This document shows positions 1 to 11,427 of a stretch of 64,000 nt of DNA, piece by piece; the first letter of the stretch is position 1; every line of letters begins with the position of its first letter. The notes under the pieces are model-generated. The model had not been told where the DNA came from. It ran no database searches and saw only the letters and a program-made list of their open reading frames with translations. The stretch lies in contig CM034238.1 in assembly GCA_019916065.1 (NCBI GenBank), positions 25,717,246 through 25,781,245 on the forward strand, written 5' to 3'. Position numbers and translations under genes: made by a program. The DNA is from Vitellaria paradoxa. Taxonomy: Eukaryota; Streptophyta; Magnoliopsida; Ericales; Sapotaceae.

Positions 1-570
1 AACCCGGATTTTGTAAACCGATTTTTAAATTTGGTTTGGTTTCAGTTTAAAAAATTCTAATTTTTTGAAACTGGTTTGATTTTCGGTTTTGAGAGCTTTA
101 GAAACCGAATTGGGACTGGACCAACCGGTTATAATACAAAGTGTGTAACCAAAATGTAGTGGTTGGGACTCAAACTCAAAATCTCAAAGTTTCCAAGTGA
201 TGACTTTACTACTGGGCAGCACCCACCAATTGCTTACAATGCCACATAGAAGGAAACCTGGGCCATGGCTAGAAAATTAGGATAGAGTGAAAATATTTTT
301 GGGTTCGTAATGGGCTTGAAAAGCCACATTAATGTAATTTTTATAAGTTTTTTAATGTATTGGGCAGAATTGAATTTTTTTATATTGGGCTTGACTCAAA
401 ATTGTAACCTACAATGGAAACCGATTGAAAACAGAACCGAATAGAAACCGGACCGAAACCGATTGAACCGAAACTGAATTATATCAAACGGTTCCGATTT
501 TGAAAATTTCTAAACTGAAAATCCGGTCCAATCCCATAAATAGCCCAAAACCGGACCGGTATCACCCCTA
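1..570. mobile_element. Non-autonomous hAT-like element, right part (left end outside window)
   Basis: The stretch has a foldback character. Positions 15-130 are rich in GGTTTGGTTT/CGGTTTTG motifs, and positions 420-540 are rich in their complement (AACCGA, CCGGACCG). The right end reads ATCACCCCTAG, whose complement CTAGGGGTGAT resembles the TAGGGGTG-type termini of plant hAT elements. No transposase coding is visible. The left terminus and the target duplication are not in the window, so family assignment is an inference from the terminus alone. Confidence 0.4.
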
Positions 571-589
571 GCTTCAGTAGTGTTTGGTT

Positions 590-3332
590 TGTCAATAAAA
601 CAAAAAATTCGTATAAAAATTACACCTAACAAGATTTGATTGAGAAAATAAAATAAAATTATTAAAAATTACAATAATTTTGAATTTTTTAAAAAAATTC
701 TAAAACCTTTCCTATTGTATTCATTTTCACATTTCAATCAATCTTCAGTAGTCTCATGAACTGAACAAAGAAAAGACTTGAACTGAAAGGCGATAAACAC
801 AATGGCCCCCAATGACATCAATCATATCATCATTCCATATCATCATTTCATTAGGGTTGGATATAATATTCCATCAAAAGTTTCTCTCGCTCCTTTCAAT
901 TATTTTAAAAATTTAAAACTAATTTTATAATGTAATTGACAATTAATATAAAATATATCAAATATCATAATTATCCTCTATTTTCATTTATTATTATAAA
1001 ATTAACATTATCTACTTTTTCTTTTCATAATATCTTTATTTTTTTATTAATTTATATGTTAAATTAAAAATTTACTGTTAATTATAATTCATGAAATTAG
1101 TGAGAATTTTTTTAATAATTTTTAAATTAGTTTTGTAAATATATTTTTTAAGTTTATTTTATTAAAAGTCAAAGAAAAAACAATTATTGTTTTTCAACTA
1201 ATACAAAGTAAAGTATTATAATTGTTGATCAATTCATACACTAATAAAAATAACTAAAATAAAATAAATTAAATTAAAAGTCAAGTCCTAACCATTAAAT
1301 AAAATAAATATGGCACTATTAAAACGATGCAACAGTTTAACAAAAATTCTTTATAAATTACCAAGTTAAAAAAAAATACAAATAAGAACTGTTAAAAAAA
1401 AGAAAAGAAAAAAGAACTTAATAGAAAAAAATCCTAATAATGTAATAGTACATACACTAAAAAATAAAATAATAAATAAATATTATATGCAATTTGTTCC
1501 ATATTTCTGCTAAGAAATCAATCACATGAAAAAGGAAAACTAGAAAAAAAATTAATAATTGCTCTGCTATTTGAGAGATTGATGATTCATTATAATATAA
1601 ATTATTTTATATTACTTGTAAAAAAAATTAATCACATTTAAAGCTCTTTAACATAATTCTCTTTCATATTTTTCGTCTAAGATTTAATTAACCAAAAGAA
1701 ATATATATAGGTGAGAGTATATATGAAATCATGAAATGTAATTATAGAAAAGTGAAAGGTAGAGTTATGAAAAAGTGAAAAGTGGAGGAAATTAGTTTTA
1801 TACTAATAAATTAAAAGAAAAGGTTATTATGGTATTTGAGGTATTTTGTATTAATTATATTCCATTAATTGCAAAACTAATTTTATAATTTTATAGAATA
1901 AAAATATTACAAGAAGTGAGAAAACTTTCTAAAAAGCGCATATTCCCTCTGTCGTTAGAAGAACCAAGGATCAGGTTGTCACATCCTCGTAATTAAGCAT
2001 TTGAAAACGATTTGTGCCGATCGTTCACATCTCATAATTAAGCATTTGAAAACGATTTGTCGGTCCTTTCATTTCTTCCATTCTTCTCAATCAATGTTAA
2101 CATTCCAAAATGTGACTCCAAAAATAAGGTGGTATTTAGTATATTTTTTGAATTTATTTTTTATTTTAGGGAAATTGGTTTATTTTGTATTTTTTATTTT
2201 TGTTTTGTTTTGTGTTAAAATCTAAACGAAGAAATAAAAAAATTTTATTTTCCTATTTTGAGATTTTTCTTTTTTTTTGTTAAAATATCTTAAAATGACT
2301 TTTATCATTTTTTATTTCATGTGTAAATTATTTTTAGTTTTCAAAAATAAAATTTGAAAATACAAGTAACCAAATGAATTTTGAGATGTTTTCCTTATTT
2401 TCAAAAGCACAAAATAAAAATGAGCTCAAAACAGAAACAGAAAATAAAACACAAAAACAGAAAATAGAAAAACAAACCAAATAACCCCTTATATTTTTAA
2501 AAATAAGTAAAATAATTCAAAATACGTTTAATTACTTGTGTTTTCAAAATGCGTTGTAAAATAGAAAATGAATTTCACATGAAATGTAAAATGATAAAAA
2601 GTCGTTTGAGTGTTTCAACTCAAAATAAAAATAATTTCAAACACGAAAAAAATGTAAATTAATGTATTTTTTATCTTCCTTATTTTTAAATTTTCAAAAC
2701 ATAAAACACATAAGTTAAAAATACAAATACAAATCCAATGCCATCTGAATTGAGCAAATAATTTTTATCGAGCATATTATGTTTTTAATTGACTAAATAA
2801 AAGTTAAATTCATGTATTTAAAATTTTGTTTTTAACACTTTTCATAAATAATAAAAAAAAATTACAAATTTATTTACAAACATTTAAACAAAATTGTTGG
2901 TGAGCTTAATCACTAGCATTTGAACGAAGTTATTCATAAGATACAAATAAACTTGTTAACTAACATTTAAATTGGACTGTTTGAGAGTCTTGTCAAATCG
3001 AGTTTATCTTCGCTTGAATTTAATTTATTTATTATTAAACTTAAAAAAAATACGTTAAATTTGGTCATTTAATCTATAAAACCGAATACAAATCAACTCT
3101 TAATAAATTTATTCGCGAGTGACTTATTTGAAGTTAGTTCATTTGCAGCTTGCAAGAATCCACTAAAGGGTAATGCTATATATCAAAATATAATAATAAA
3201 ATAATTACCAAAAAAAATTGTAAGATTATATAACCAATTTATATATATATATATTATATATATATATATATATTTTTAAAATTCAAGATATTCGAACCCA
3301 GCTTACAACAATCTTATCACTTTAAAATAATA
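590..3332. repeat. Dispersed repeat, copy I (related to 38330-43240)
   Basis: Very AT-rich and without convincing genes. Landmarks are shared in the same order with 38330-43240: a GAACAAAGAAAAGACTTG block (765), a CTCGTAATTAAGCATTTGAAAACG block (1987 and again 2034), a GCAAATAATTTTTATCGAGC block (2754), and a block ending in GGTAATGCTATATATC (3168). Copy I lacks several MITEs present in the other copies. A 74-residue frame at 2001-2225 is low-complexity and probably not a gene. The origin of the repeat (LTR or other) was not determined. Confidence 0.5.
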
Positions 3333-3432
3333 NNNNNNNNNNNNNNNNNNNNNNNNNNNNNNNNNNNNNNNNNNNNNNNNNNNNNNNNNNNNNNNNNNNN
3401 NNNNNNNNNNNNNNNNNNNNNNNNNNNNNNNN
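3333..3432. other. Assembly gap (100 N)
   Basis: Exactly 100 unknown bases, a conventional placeholder for a gap of unknown size. A TA microsatellite lies just left of it and a tandem repeat just right, so collapse of repeats is the likely cause. Confidence 0.99.
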
Positions 3433-3595
3433 ATGTGCTGCTTTACCCGTACAAAAAATATATATATAATATTGTACTAAAAATAGATGTGCTGCTTTAC
3501 CCGTACAAAATATATATATATATATATATATGTACTAAAAAATAGATGTGCTTTACCCGCACAAAATATATATATAATATATATATATATATGTA
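3433..3595. repeat. Tandem repeat, about 54-59 bp unit, with (AT)n
   Basis: The block ATGTGCTGCTTTACCCGTAC followed by a TA run and TGTACTAAAA recurs at 3433, 3487 and (shortened) 3546. The array abuts the N gap, so its true copy number is unknown. Confidence 0.8.
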
Positions 3596-4019
3596 ATGAT
3601 GCTGTCTCTTGCCAGCTCGCGGAAGGAGAGTACAGATGAAGATGCTGCTTTGCTCCACTTCCCAGGAATTGCTTTGGAAGGATGGATGGAGATTGTTTTT
3701 ATAGACAAATTAAGTCCTACTTCAATTATAATTCAGATTGAAATTGTCAACTTCTAATCAAAATTAGATTTCTTTAAAGTTTCTTCGAAGATTGGAATTC
3801 CTTAAAATTTAAGTTGATCAATTATTTGATCAAATTTTGCTCCACAATCGTCACTTGTTTGGATTCAAAGTTACAGGTGGTTGCCTAAATCAATTAGAGT
3901 CATTATTTAGGCACCAACCTTGTAAAGTTTGGAACTTAAAAAAAAAAAAAATCAAGCTCTGATAAGGCTAAATGTTAGAATTATATATAATTTCAATCCA
4001 GTTCCCAATTAAGTGTGAA
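3596..4019. other. Non-coding stretch, no gene recognised
   Basis: No open frame with coding character is visible. On the minus strand around 3955-3972 the sequence TTATCAGAGCTTG faintly resembles a tRNA-iMet primer binding site downstream of an LTR ending in TTCTAACA. No further retroelement features support this. Confidence 0.3.
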
Positions 4020-4310
4020 AGTTTGGGAGAAGACGAATTTCAATTCCAAGTAAAATTTGGAATTGGAAATAAATTTAATTTCTTTCATGAAAGCAAAATT
4101 TTGATTCCAACTCAAATTTGGAATTAGATTTAAAATTAATTTTTTTCATGAAAATAAATTATGATTCCAAATCAAATTTGGAATTAAAAAAAAATCAAAT
4201 TCATTATTTTGATTCCAACCCAAATTTGGAATTCAAAATAAAAACAAATTTTAATTCCAACCCAAATTTGGAATTCAAAATAAATTCAAATTCATTATTT
4301 TAATTTCTAT
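4020..4310. repeat. Degenerate tandem repeat of small inverted repeats
   Basis: About five units carry the same spaced palindrome, ATTCCAA plus a few bases plus AAATTTGGAAT, at roughly 4042, 4103, 4163, 4218 and 4256. They are separated by A/T-rich spacers, some containing TTTCATGAAA. Each unit could fold into a short hairpin. A 61-residue open frame across it is a by-product of the repeat. Confidence 0.75.
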
Positions 4311-4471
4311 TATGGAAATTAAAATATTTAAAGCGTGACTAATTTCAAAATTTTGTCATTGTACAAGAACCCAAATTGTTCAAGTTAATGACATCAAATT
4401 TTCAAGTTCGAGACATGCCCACTTTTCAACACTACTACAACGTGTATGTGATCAAGTCTTGAGAGGGCATT

Positions 4472-6963
4472 TGTAGACACACAAATTTTGGCTAATCAAA
4501 TATTGCCAAGTGTCAAATAAAGCCCAATTAAATTAACAAATCAAATCTTACCACGTGTCTCGCGAAGGATTTCAACACAATTACATACGTGGACGAATCA
4601 CAAGTCGCCACGTGGGCAACCTAAAGATGACAAGACTTTACCAATTAAATTGTGCCACTTGTCAGCTTGGCCCATTATTAAAGATAATTAAATACTTTTT
4701 AATATTTATCTCTTAAAAACAAATAAAAAAGAGATAATTATTTAAGAAGTATGGTATTATCCAAACTCTTTGATATTATCTCTTATTTTATTAATAATAA
4801 GATAATTATCTAAGAGAAGTTAAGTCCAACCGTAACTCTCTCTTACACATCTATAAATAAGGGTTACTACCAAGCACAAAGGGAGACCTTTTTACACACG
4901 AGGAGACTCTGCTGGATCAAGCTGCCAAGGCCCCACAGACTCTTAAGTGACAAGAAGACACACATGTTGATTCGAGATCAAGCTGCAAGCCCTCGCATCA
5001 ACTTTTCGAATAGAAGAATCAAAGGATTTTTATTTCTTTGATTAGAAATTATCAGAGATTGTATTCCACTTTTTACAAACCAAACCAAACCAAACCAAAC
5101 CAAGCCTTTTCCCACTAGGTGGGGTCGGCTATATGGATTTATCGACGCCAATTAGATTTATTTAGGGGCATGTCCTCCGATAAATCTAGGTAGGTCAGGT
5201 CATGTTTAATGATTTCTTTCCAACTTCTCTTGGGTCTTCCTCTACCTTTCCTACTCCTGGCAATCTCCATACTTTCACACCTTCTAACAGGTGCCTCTGC
5301 TGGATGCCTTCTAACATGGCCAAACCATCTTAATCGATTTTCTCTCATTTTATCTTCAATCGGTGCTATTCCTACTTTGCCCCTAATCTCCTCGTTCCTA
5401 ATCCTATCTTTCCTTGTAATCCCGCACATCCACCTTAGCATCCTCATCTCTGCAACTACCATCTTCTGACCATGATTATGCTTTACTACCCAACACTCTG
5501 ATCCATAGAGCAGCGCTGGTCTAACCGCTACCTTATAATACTTTCCTTTCACCTTGAGGGGGATTTTTCGGTCGCACAAAACCCCCGAATTACTCCTCCA
5601 TTTAGTCCACCCAGCTTGAATCCTGTGACTTACATCAGTATCAATCCCTCCATTTGTTGCACCATAGAGCCAAGGTACCTAAATTTACCTTTCTCTACAA
5701 TCTTTTGTGTGCCTAAACTTACTTCTATACTACTCGTTATCCTACTTTGACTAAACTTACATTCCATATATTCCGTCTTGCATCGGCTTAACCTAAACCC
5801 TTTTGTCTCTAACGTATCCCGCCACAATTCTAGCTTAGCATTCACTCCTTCTCTCGTCTCATCTACTAAAAAATATCATCTGCAAATAGCATACACCACG
5901 GCACCTCATCCTGAATATGTCTTGTAATCTAATCCATAACTAAAGCAAACAAGTACGGGCTTAACGCTGAGCCTTGATGTAAACCAATCGTGATAGGGAA
6001 CTCATTAGTCTCTCCACCAGTCGTCCGTATAGATGTCATGGCTCTATCATACATGTCCTTTATCACCTCAATATATGCGACGCACGCTCTTTCTTTTCCA
6101 ATACTCTTATAGAATCTCCCTAGGAACCCGATCATATGCCTTCTCTAAATCGATGAACACCATATATAAATCTTTTTGACCTTCTCTATACTGTTCCATT
6201 AACCTCCTCAAGAGAAAGATAGCCTCCATGGTTGATCTTCCAGGCATGAAACCAAATTGGTTCTCTGAAACGTTTGTTGTCCTTCTTAGTCTTCTCTCAA
6301 TAACTCTCTCCCATAATTTCATTGTATGGCTCATCAATTTAATCCCACGATAGTTCGCACAGTTCTGAATATCTCCTTTGTTCTTGTATATGGGTATAAG
6401 GATACTTTTCCTCCATGCATCAGGCATCTTCTTACTCTTTAGCACTACATTAAAAAGTTTTGTCAACCAACTTATGCCATCCTCTCCTAAGCACCTCCAA
6501 ACCTCAATAGGGATATCATATGGCCCAACCGCTTTCCCATTCTTCATCTTTTTTAATACTTCACTTTTCCCTACTAATTCTCCTATAGAACATAAAATTT
6601 AATTCTTCCCTAAAAGTGGTAAACTGCCCCAAATGTATGTCACTACTACTGCTTTCGTTAAATAACTTGTAGAAGTAGCTCTTCCAACGCTCCTTTGTCT
6701 CCTCTTCCTTTACTAATACCTTTTCATTCTCATCCTTAATGCATTTAACTTGGTTTAAATCCTTGGTCCGTCTATCTCTAGATTTAGCAAGCTTAAATAT
6801 CTCTCTTTTGCCCTCCTTAGTGTCAAGTCGCTTATATAAATCCTCAAATGTCTTTGCCTTAGCCTCACTAACTGCCTTTTTGGTTTCTCCTCTAGCTTCT
6901 CTATACCTCTCCAAGTTCGCTTCATTTCTATGTTATTTTCCAAACACGAAATTTGTGTGTACA
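4472..6963 (+). mobile_element. Degenerate solo LTR (~640 bp) split by a LINE
   Basis: It starts TGTAGACACACAAATTTT and ends AAATTTGTGTGTACA, so the ends form the short inverted repeat with TG...CA expected of an LTR. A plausible TATA box (CTATAAATAAGG) lies at 4852 and is followed by leader-like sequence. An RTE LINE (about 5076-6930) interrupts it; without the LINE it is about 640 bp. No PBS, internal region or clean 5-bp target duplication was found (GCATT left, ATTAC right), so the boundaries are approximate. Confidence 0.45.
5076..6930 (-). mobile_element. 5'-truncated, decayed RTE-type LINE
   Basis: Minus-strand frames give consecutive parts of a non-LTR retrotransposon ORF2. These are an N-terminal linker (about 6914-6600, KEEETKERWKSYFYKLFN); reverse transcriptase motifs at 6547-6107 ([47 protein letters not shown]) and 6135-5929 (TIGLHQGSALSPYLFALVMD); a CMLFADD motif near 5885; and the C-terminal RTE region at 5579-5139 (LLYGSECW, RWFGHVRRHP). 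Frames are broken near 6600, 6120, 5875 and 5630. The apurinic endonuclease domain is absent, consistent with 5' truncation. The 3' end carries the CCCACTAGGTGGGG hairpin common at plant RTE tails, then a (GGTTT)n tail on the minus strand at 5076-5103. It is not mobile by itself. Confidence 0.85.
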
Positions 6964-7059
6964 ATTACTATAACAAGGTTTTACACTAATAATACTATTT
7001 TAAATTATAATTGACTGTACCTTTATTTTTCTCACACTTGATACTTGTTGTCAATATAG

Positions 7060-7410
7060 TTGGACCCACTTGCAAATGAAATTGTCAATTTGAAGGTTGC
7101 TCAAGTTGTTGAAATTGCAAAAATGATTCCCATCGATGAGATTGAGATAGGTAAAGGACTAAATCAAATTGATTCTTTAAGTCGTGTGAAGATGCTCAAT
7201 GGGGTTCTTACTTGAATTCTCTTTGAAATTTATTAACTACGCAATTGGGTGTAATTTTTTTAGTTCTATTAGACATAATTGTTGATAAGATTTCATTTGT
7301 TCAACGAGCAAAAGCTAATGGTGTTGATGGCGCAATATCCTTCGCGCTTGTATTCATTCTACATCTTATATGAGAGATCATGTCAATCATTGATGACCTT
7401 TCCTAAGTGT
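7060..7410 (+). pseudogene. Fragment of a hAT-type (ZMYM1/TTF-like) transposase
   Basis: Conceptual translation from 7060 gives a coding-like stretch (VVEIAKMIPIDEIEIGKGLNQ). It resembles the segment just before the conserved ...GDTRWSSH... block of plant hAT transposases annotated as zinc-finger MYM-type protein 1-like. A frame change near 7185 gives a WGSYLNSL-like segment, and 7263-7400 gives FALVFILHL followed by a stop and EIMSIIDDLS, as in the same family. There are at least two frame changes and several stops and no flanking domains, so this is a dead fragment. The family call rests on remembered motif order. Confidence 0.55.
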
Positions 7411-8932
7411 TGCAGTGTAAATTTTAAGATATTTTGAATGCAATGTATCTGTATGAACATCAAAAAATTAATTATAAAATTAAGAAATGATGGATGAAAT
7501 CCTCTATCGAAAGAGGTTGACTTCTTTTAGTGAAAAACATATAAATATATGCGATATGCGTACTTGATAAATAACAGGTCAAGATCGATCTCAATGTAAA
7601 AAATATCACATTATGTGGAGCATTGTTGACATTGTTAATGTATTCATAGTTACAGTAGACTCTCAGTTACAAAAAATAATAATAACAAATTTAAGAAAGA
7701 TGTGATAAAAATGTTTTTATTGAGCTCGACTTTGGGTTCTCATGATGGGTATATATTATTTAACATTAGAAGTATTTCAGGCTTATAAATATAAGTTTCT
7801 TCAATAGTTTTACAAGTTAAGAAAAATTACATTTGAAACTTCAGTTGTGACACTATTGGCTTGATCGAAATTTGATTTATAAAAGGTATAACCAATATCA
7901 ATATCTGAACTATATCAAGTGTCGATGATTTTTTTTTTTATCAAGTCAAGTGTCAATGATAATAAGAAAGTCGACAATACCTCTTAATAGATTAATTCAG
8001 CTTATCTTGACTCTTCTTGTTTCAACGACAACGATGGAACATGTATATTCAACTATGAGATTAGTTAAGATAGATTGCGTGATAAGATAGAAGATAATTT
8101 TTTTCGAACTTTTTTAACATATATTGAAAAAACATTGCTTGCAAGTTTGATAAGATGATTCATCATACATAAGTTTTATTTAATGAAGCAACCCAATGAG
8201 TAATTTAAGATTCATAAATTTGGCAAATAAGTTGTAGTTTTCTTCTCTTTTTAGTATTAGTACTTACCATAGATATTCGAGAAAAAAAATTATCATTTTT
8301 CTGTATTTTGGTCATTTAATTATACTTGCTTGGTTCTTGTGTCCATAGGAATTAATACTTTATTTTTGTATTGTTACGTTATTTATTGAGAAGATATGTA
8401 CTTTGCACCCCACCCCAGTAAAGTCCTAGATCTGTATTTAAATATCGGAAAAAGGTAGGTCCGGTGTGTTTACGTACCAGTATACATCCGATACATACAC
8501 TGTTAATTTTAAAACAGTAATAAATCATCCAAAAATATGATGATGGTAAAAATTTATACTCGTCATAATCAATTAAATCTATATGAAAAATACACCAACA
8601 ATACACTACACCGTACCTATCCGGATCCTTAAATATGATATCATAAATACTTTTGCCTTGACAACAATTGAGAGATAAGAAGAGCAACCAAACTTAATCA
8701 TGTCATGATGTGAACATACACCGTCCATTTGCATATGTACACAGGTGGGACAACAGTGTAAAAACTCGCATGGTTACGTGAGATTCTCCTGCAAAAATAC
8801 TGACCAGAGTTTTTGATCTGAAAAGCCTACCTTATGTGGGGTCCAATTGCTTCTGATGACATAATAAGGGGGACGCAGCGGGACTAACACCGGCCAATGA
8901 TGCTTTTCCGCTGCAGTAAATGCTAGCCACGA
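7411..8932. other. Intergenic stretch, nothing recognised
   Basis: AT-rich sequence with only short open frames (for example 8379-8687 on the minus strand), none with recognisable domains or splice structure. I see no RNA gene or clear transposon terminus here. Confidence 0.5.
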
Positions 8933-11427
8933 GTTTCTTTTTTTTTTTTTTTTTTTTTCTGTTTGAAGGCGTTTCAAATTGACGGACTAAGGCTGGCTTT
9001 GAAAAAAAAAAAAAGGGCTAACCTTTTTTTTTCTTTAACTTTTTTTTTTTTTGATAATTAACCACTAACTAATTATTAAAAGTTTAACTCTTTTAGTGCT
9101 TAGAATAAAAAACGTTAGCGAAAAAAAGTTAATGTTTTTAGTAGTTAATTTTTTATCTTTTGTTAATTTGACATTTTTGACCTTTAGGAGTGTTTGGAAG
9201 TTTAAAAAAACTCAAAAAATTCAACTTTTGAAGTTGATGTGATATAAAAATGATAGGTGGTAAATTTTGATTGGAAAATTTAAAAACTTTTAAAGTTTTT
9301 TATTTTTTTGATTTTTTTTGTTTCTAAACGGCTCTTAATATTTAAACTCTTAATATTTAAAAGAAATTTAAAATTAAGAGAATAAATTTAGTCATTTTAT
9401 AAAAAAAAACCAAAAAACTAGGTTACCAGCCTTTTTTTTTTTTTTCTAAACACAGCAACCTCAATCAACCCAAACATTTTTTTTTTAAGTAAGAACTTGG
9501 TTCAAATAATAAAAATATTATTGAGTTATTGGATAATATATTAATTATACTGAATATTAAAATATTTAAAAATAAAATTTATTAATATAATTAAAATACT
9601 ATAATAAAAATTCAGCTATTAGTATAATTTAAAATATTATACTAAAAATTTAACTATTGTAAAATCAGATTATCTACATATACCTTATTGAACTCATATA
9701 AAAAGTATTATTTATTATAAAAAATAAATTATACTATAAATTTCTTTTTAAAATTTTTAATAATTCTTACTTAAATTTTTATACAAAAAATTTAGATAAA
9801 TAATATGGTAAAAATATTTTTGAGTTATTAGATGATATATTGAGAGGATAAATTTAGTCATTTTAAAAAAAAAAAAAAAAAAAAATCAGCTACCAGCTTT
9901 TTTTTTTTTTTCCAAACATAGCCCCCAATCTCAATCAATCCAAACATTTTTTCTTTTTTGCGATAACATGATTCAAATAAAAAAATTTTTAGTTATTAGA
10001 TAATATATTAATTATATTGAATATTAAAATATTTAAAAAAATTATTAATATAAATTAAAATACTATAATAAAAATTCAGTTATCAATATAATTGAAAATG
10101 TTAGACTAAAAATTCAATTATTGTAAAAACCAAAGTATCTACCATGTCTCGTTGAATCCATATAAAAAATATTTTCATTATAAAATATAAATTATATTGA
10201 TAAATTACTTTTCTTATTTTTTAATAATTGTTACTTGAATTATCACAAAATATTTGAATAATTAAAATAAAAATAATTGCTGTAAAAAATAATCGTTAGC
10301 CTACCTAAATACTTAAATTAATACTTAAATTAAAAAAATATAGAGGCTACTTTTTATGCTAAAAATAAAAATATTTTAATAAGTTGATTGAGCTGAATTT
10401 TTATTTAAATCATAGACAATTTCAAATTGAATTTTTAAACATGTGAGTTTTCATATCATAAAACTTAAGATTAAGTTATTTTCTTTAAAAATGTATAAAA
10501 TATTTTCTATTATAAAAAATTAAAGATTTTCTTTTTTAAATATTCTAACAAACAAATAGACATTGTTACCTGAATCAATTTTTATTAAAATTTTAAATTT
10601 TGTTAAATTATATTTTTAAAATTTTAAAAATATTTTTAAATTATAATGATAATTGAGTTTTTATTATAATATTTTAATTATATTAATAAATTTTATTTTT
10701 ATATGCTTTAATATTCAATATAATTAATATATCAAATAATTATTTTTAACATATTAATTATGTAATTTTTTTTACAACAATTCAAGTAAGAATTATTAAA
10801 AAAATTAGAAAAGTAATTTATCAATATAATTTATTTTTTATAATAAAAAATACTTTTTTATATGAGTCAACTAGACATATGCAAATAATCTGATTTTACA
10901 ATAGTTAAATTTCTATAATATTTTAAATTATATTGATAAAATTTATTTTTAGATATTTTAAAAATATTCATTTAAAAATATTTTAGATTATACTAATAGC
11001 TGAATTTTTATTATAGTTTTTTAATTTATATTAATAAATTTTATTTTTAAATAATTTAATATTCAATATAATTAATATATTATCTAATAACTCAAAAATA
11101 TTTTTATTATTTGAACCACGTTCTTATAGAAAAAAATATTTGGGTTAAATGTGTTTGGGAAAAAAAGTTAGCAGCTCGACTACTAGCTGCTAGTTTTATG
11201 ACTTTTTTAAAATGATCAAATTTACTTTTTTATATTTAAACTTGTCTTAAATATTGAAAAGTAATAATGTCAAATTAATAAAAAATTAAAAAATTAACTA
11301 TTAAATGGGCAGTTAGTAGTCAACTGCAAAAAAAAATTAATTTTTTTTTTCTTTCCAAAGTCAGCCTTAGCCACTGGTTTGAAACACCTTCAAACAAAAA
11401 GAAAAAAAAAAAAAAAGATGAAACTTG
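8933..11427. repeat. Long imperfect palindrome / foldback element (~2.5 kb)
   Basis: The ends are inverted copies. GTTTGAAGGCGTTTCAAA...CTAAGGCTGGCTTTG at 8961-9002 pairs with the complement of 11355-11396, preceded by T-runs on the left and followed by A-runs on the right. Inside, 9488-9740 (AAGAACTTGGTTCAAATAAT onward) pairs with 10890-11115, and 9740-9775 and 10195-10245 pair with 10775-10840. The left arm contains a ~455-bp direct duplication (about 9383-9840 and 9840-10260), which makes the arms unequal. No coding capacity is visible. Confidence 0.75.
9187..9334 (+). mobile_element. Tourist-like (PIF/Harbinger) MITE, 148 bp
   Basis: Begins GGAGTGTTTGGAAGTTT, ends AAACGGCTC, and is flanked by TTA on both sides (9184-9186 and 9335-9337). 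Its interior (ATGTGATATAAAAATGATAG, GTGGTAAATTTTGATTGG) matches the complement of the MITE at 39700-39851, so two copies of one family are present. It is inserted in the left arm of the surrounding palindrome. Confidence 0.75.

Noticed and set aside
3433..4310. CRISPR-like arrays in the tandem repeats
   Set aside because: Plant nuclear DNA; repeats and spacers vary together and contain microsatellites; no cas genes. These are ordinary tandem repeats.
3955..4471. Minus-strand Copia-type LTR with a tRNA-Met PBS
   Set aside because: Only a partial TATCAGAGCTTG match, no LTR start, no TSD and no coding nearby.
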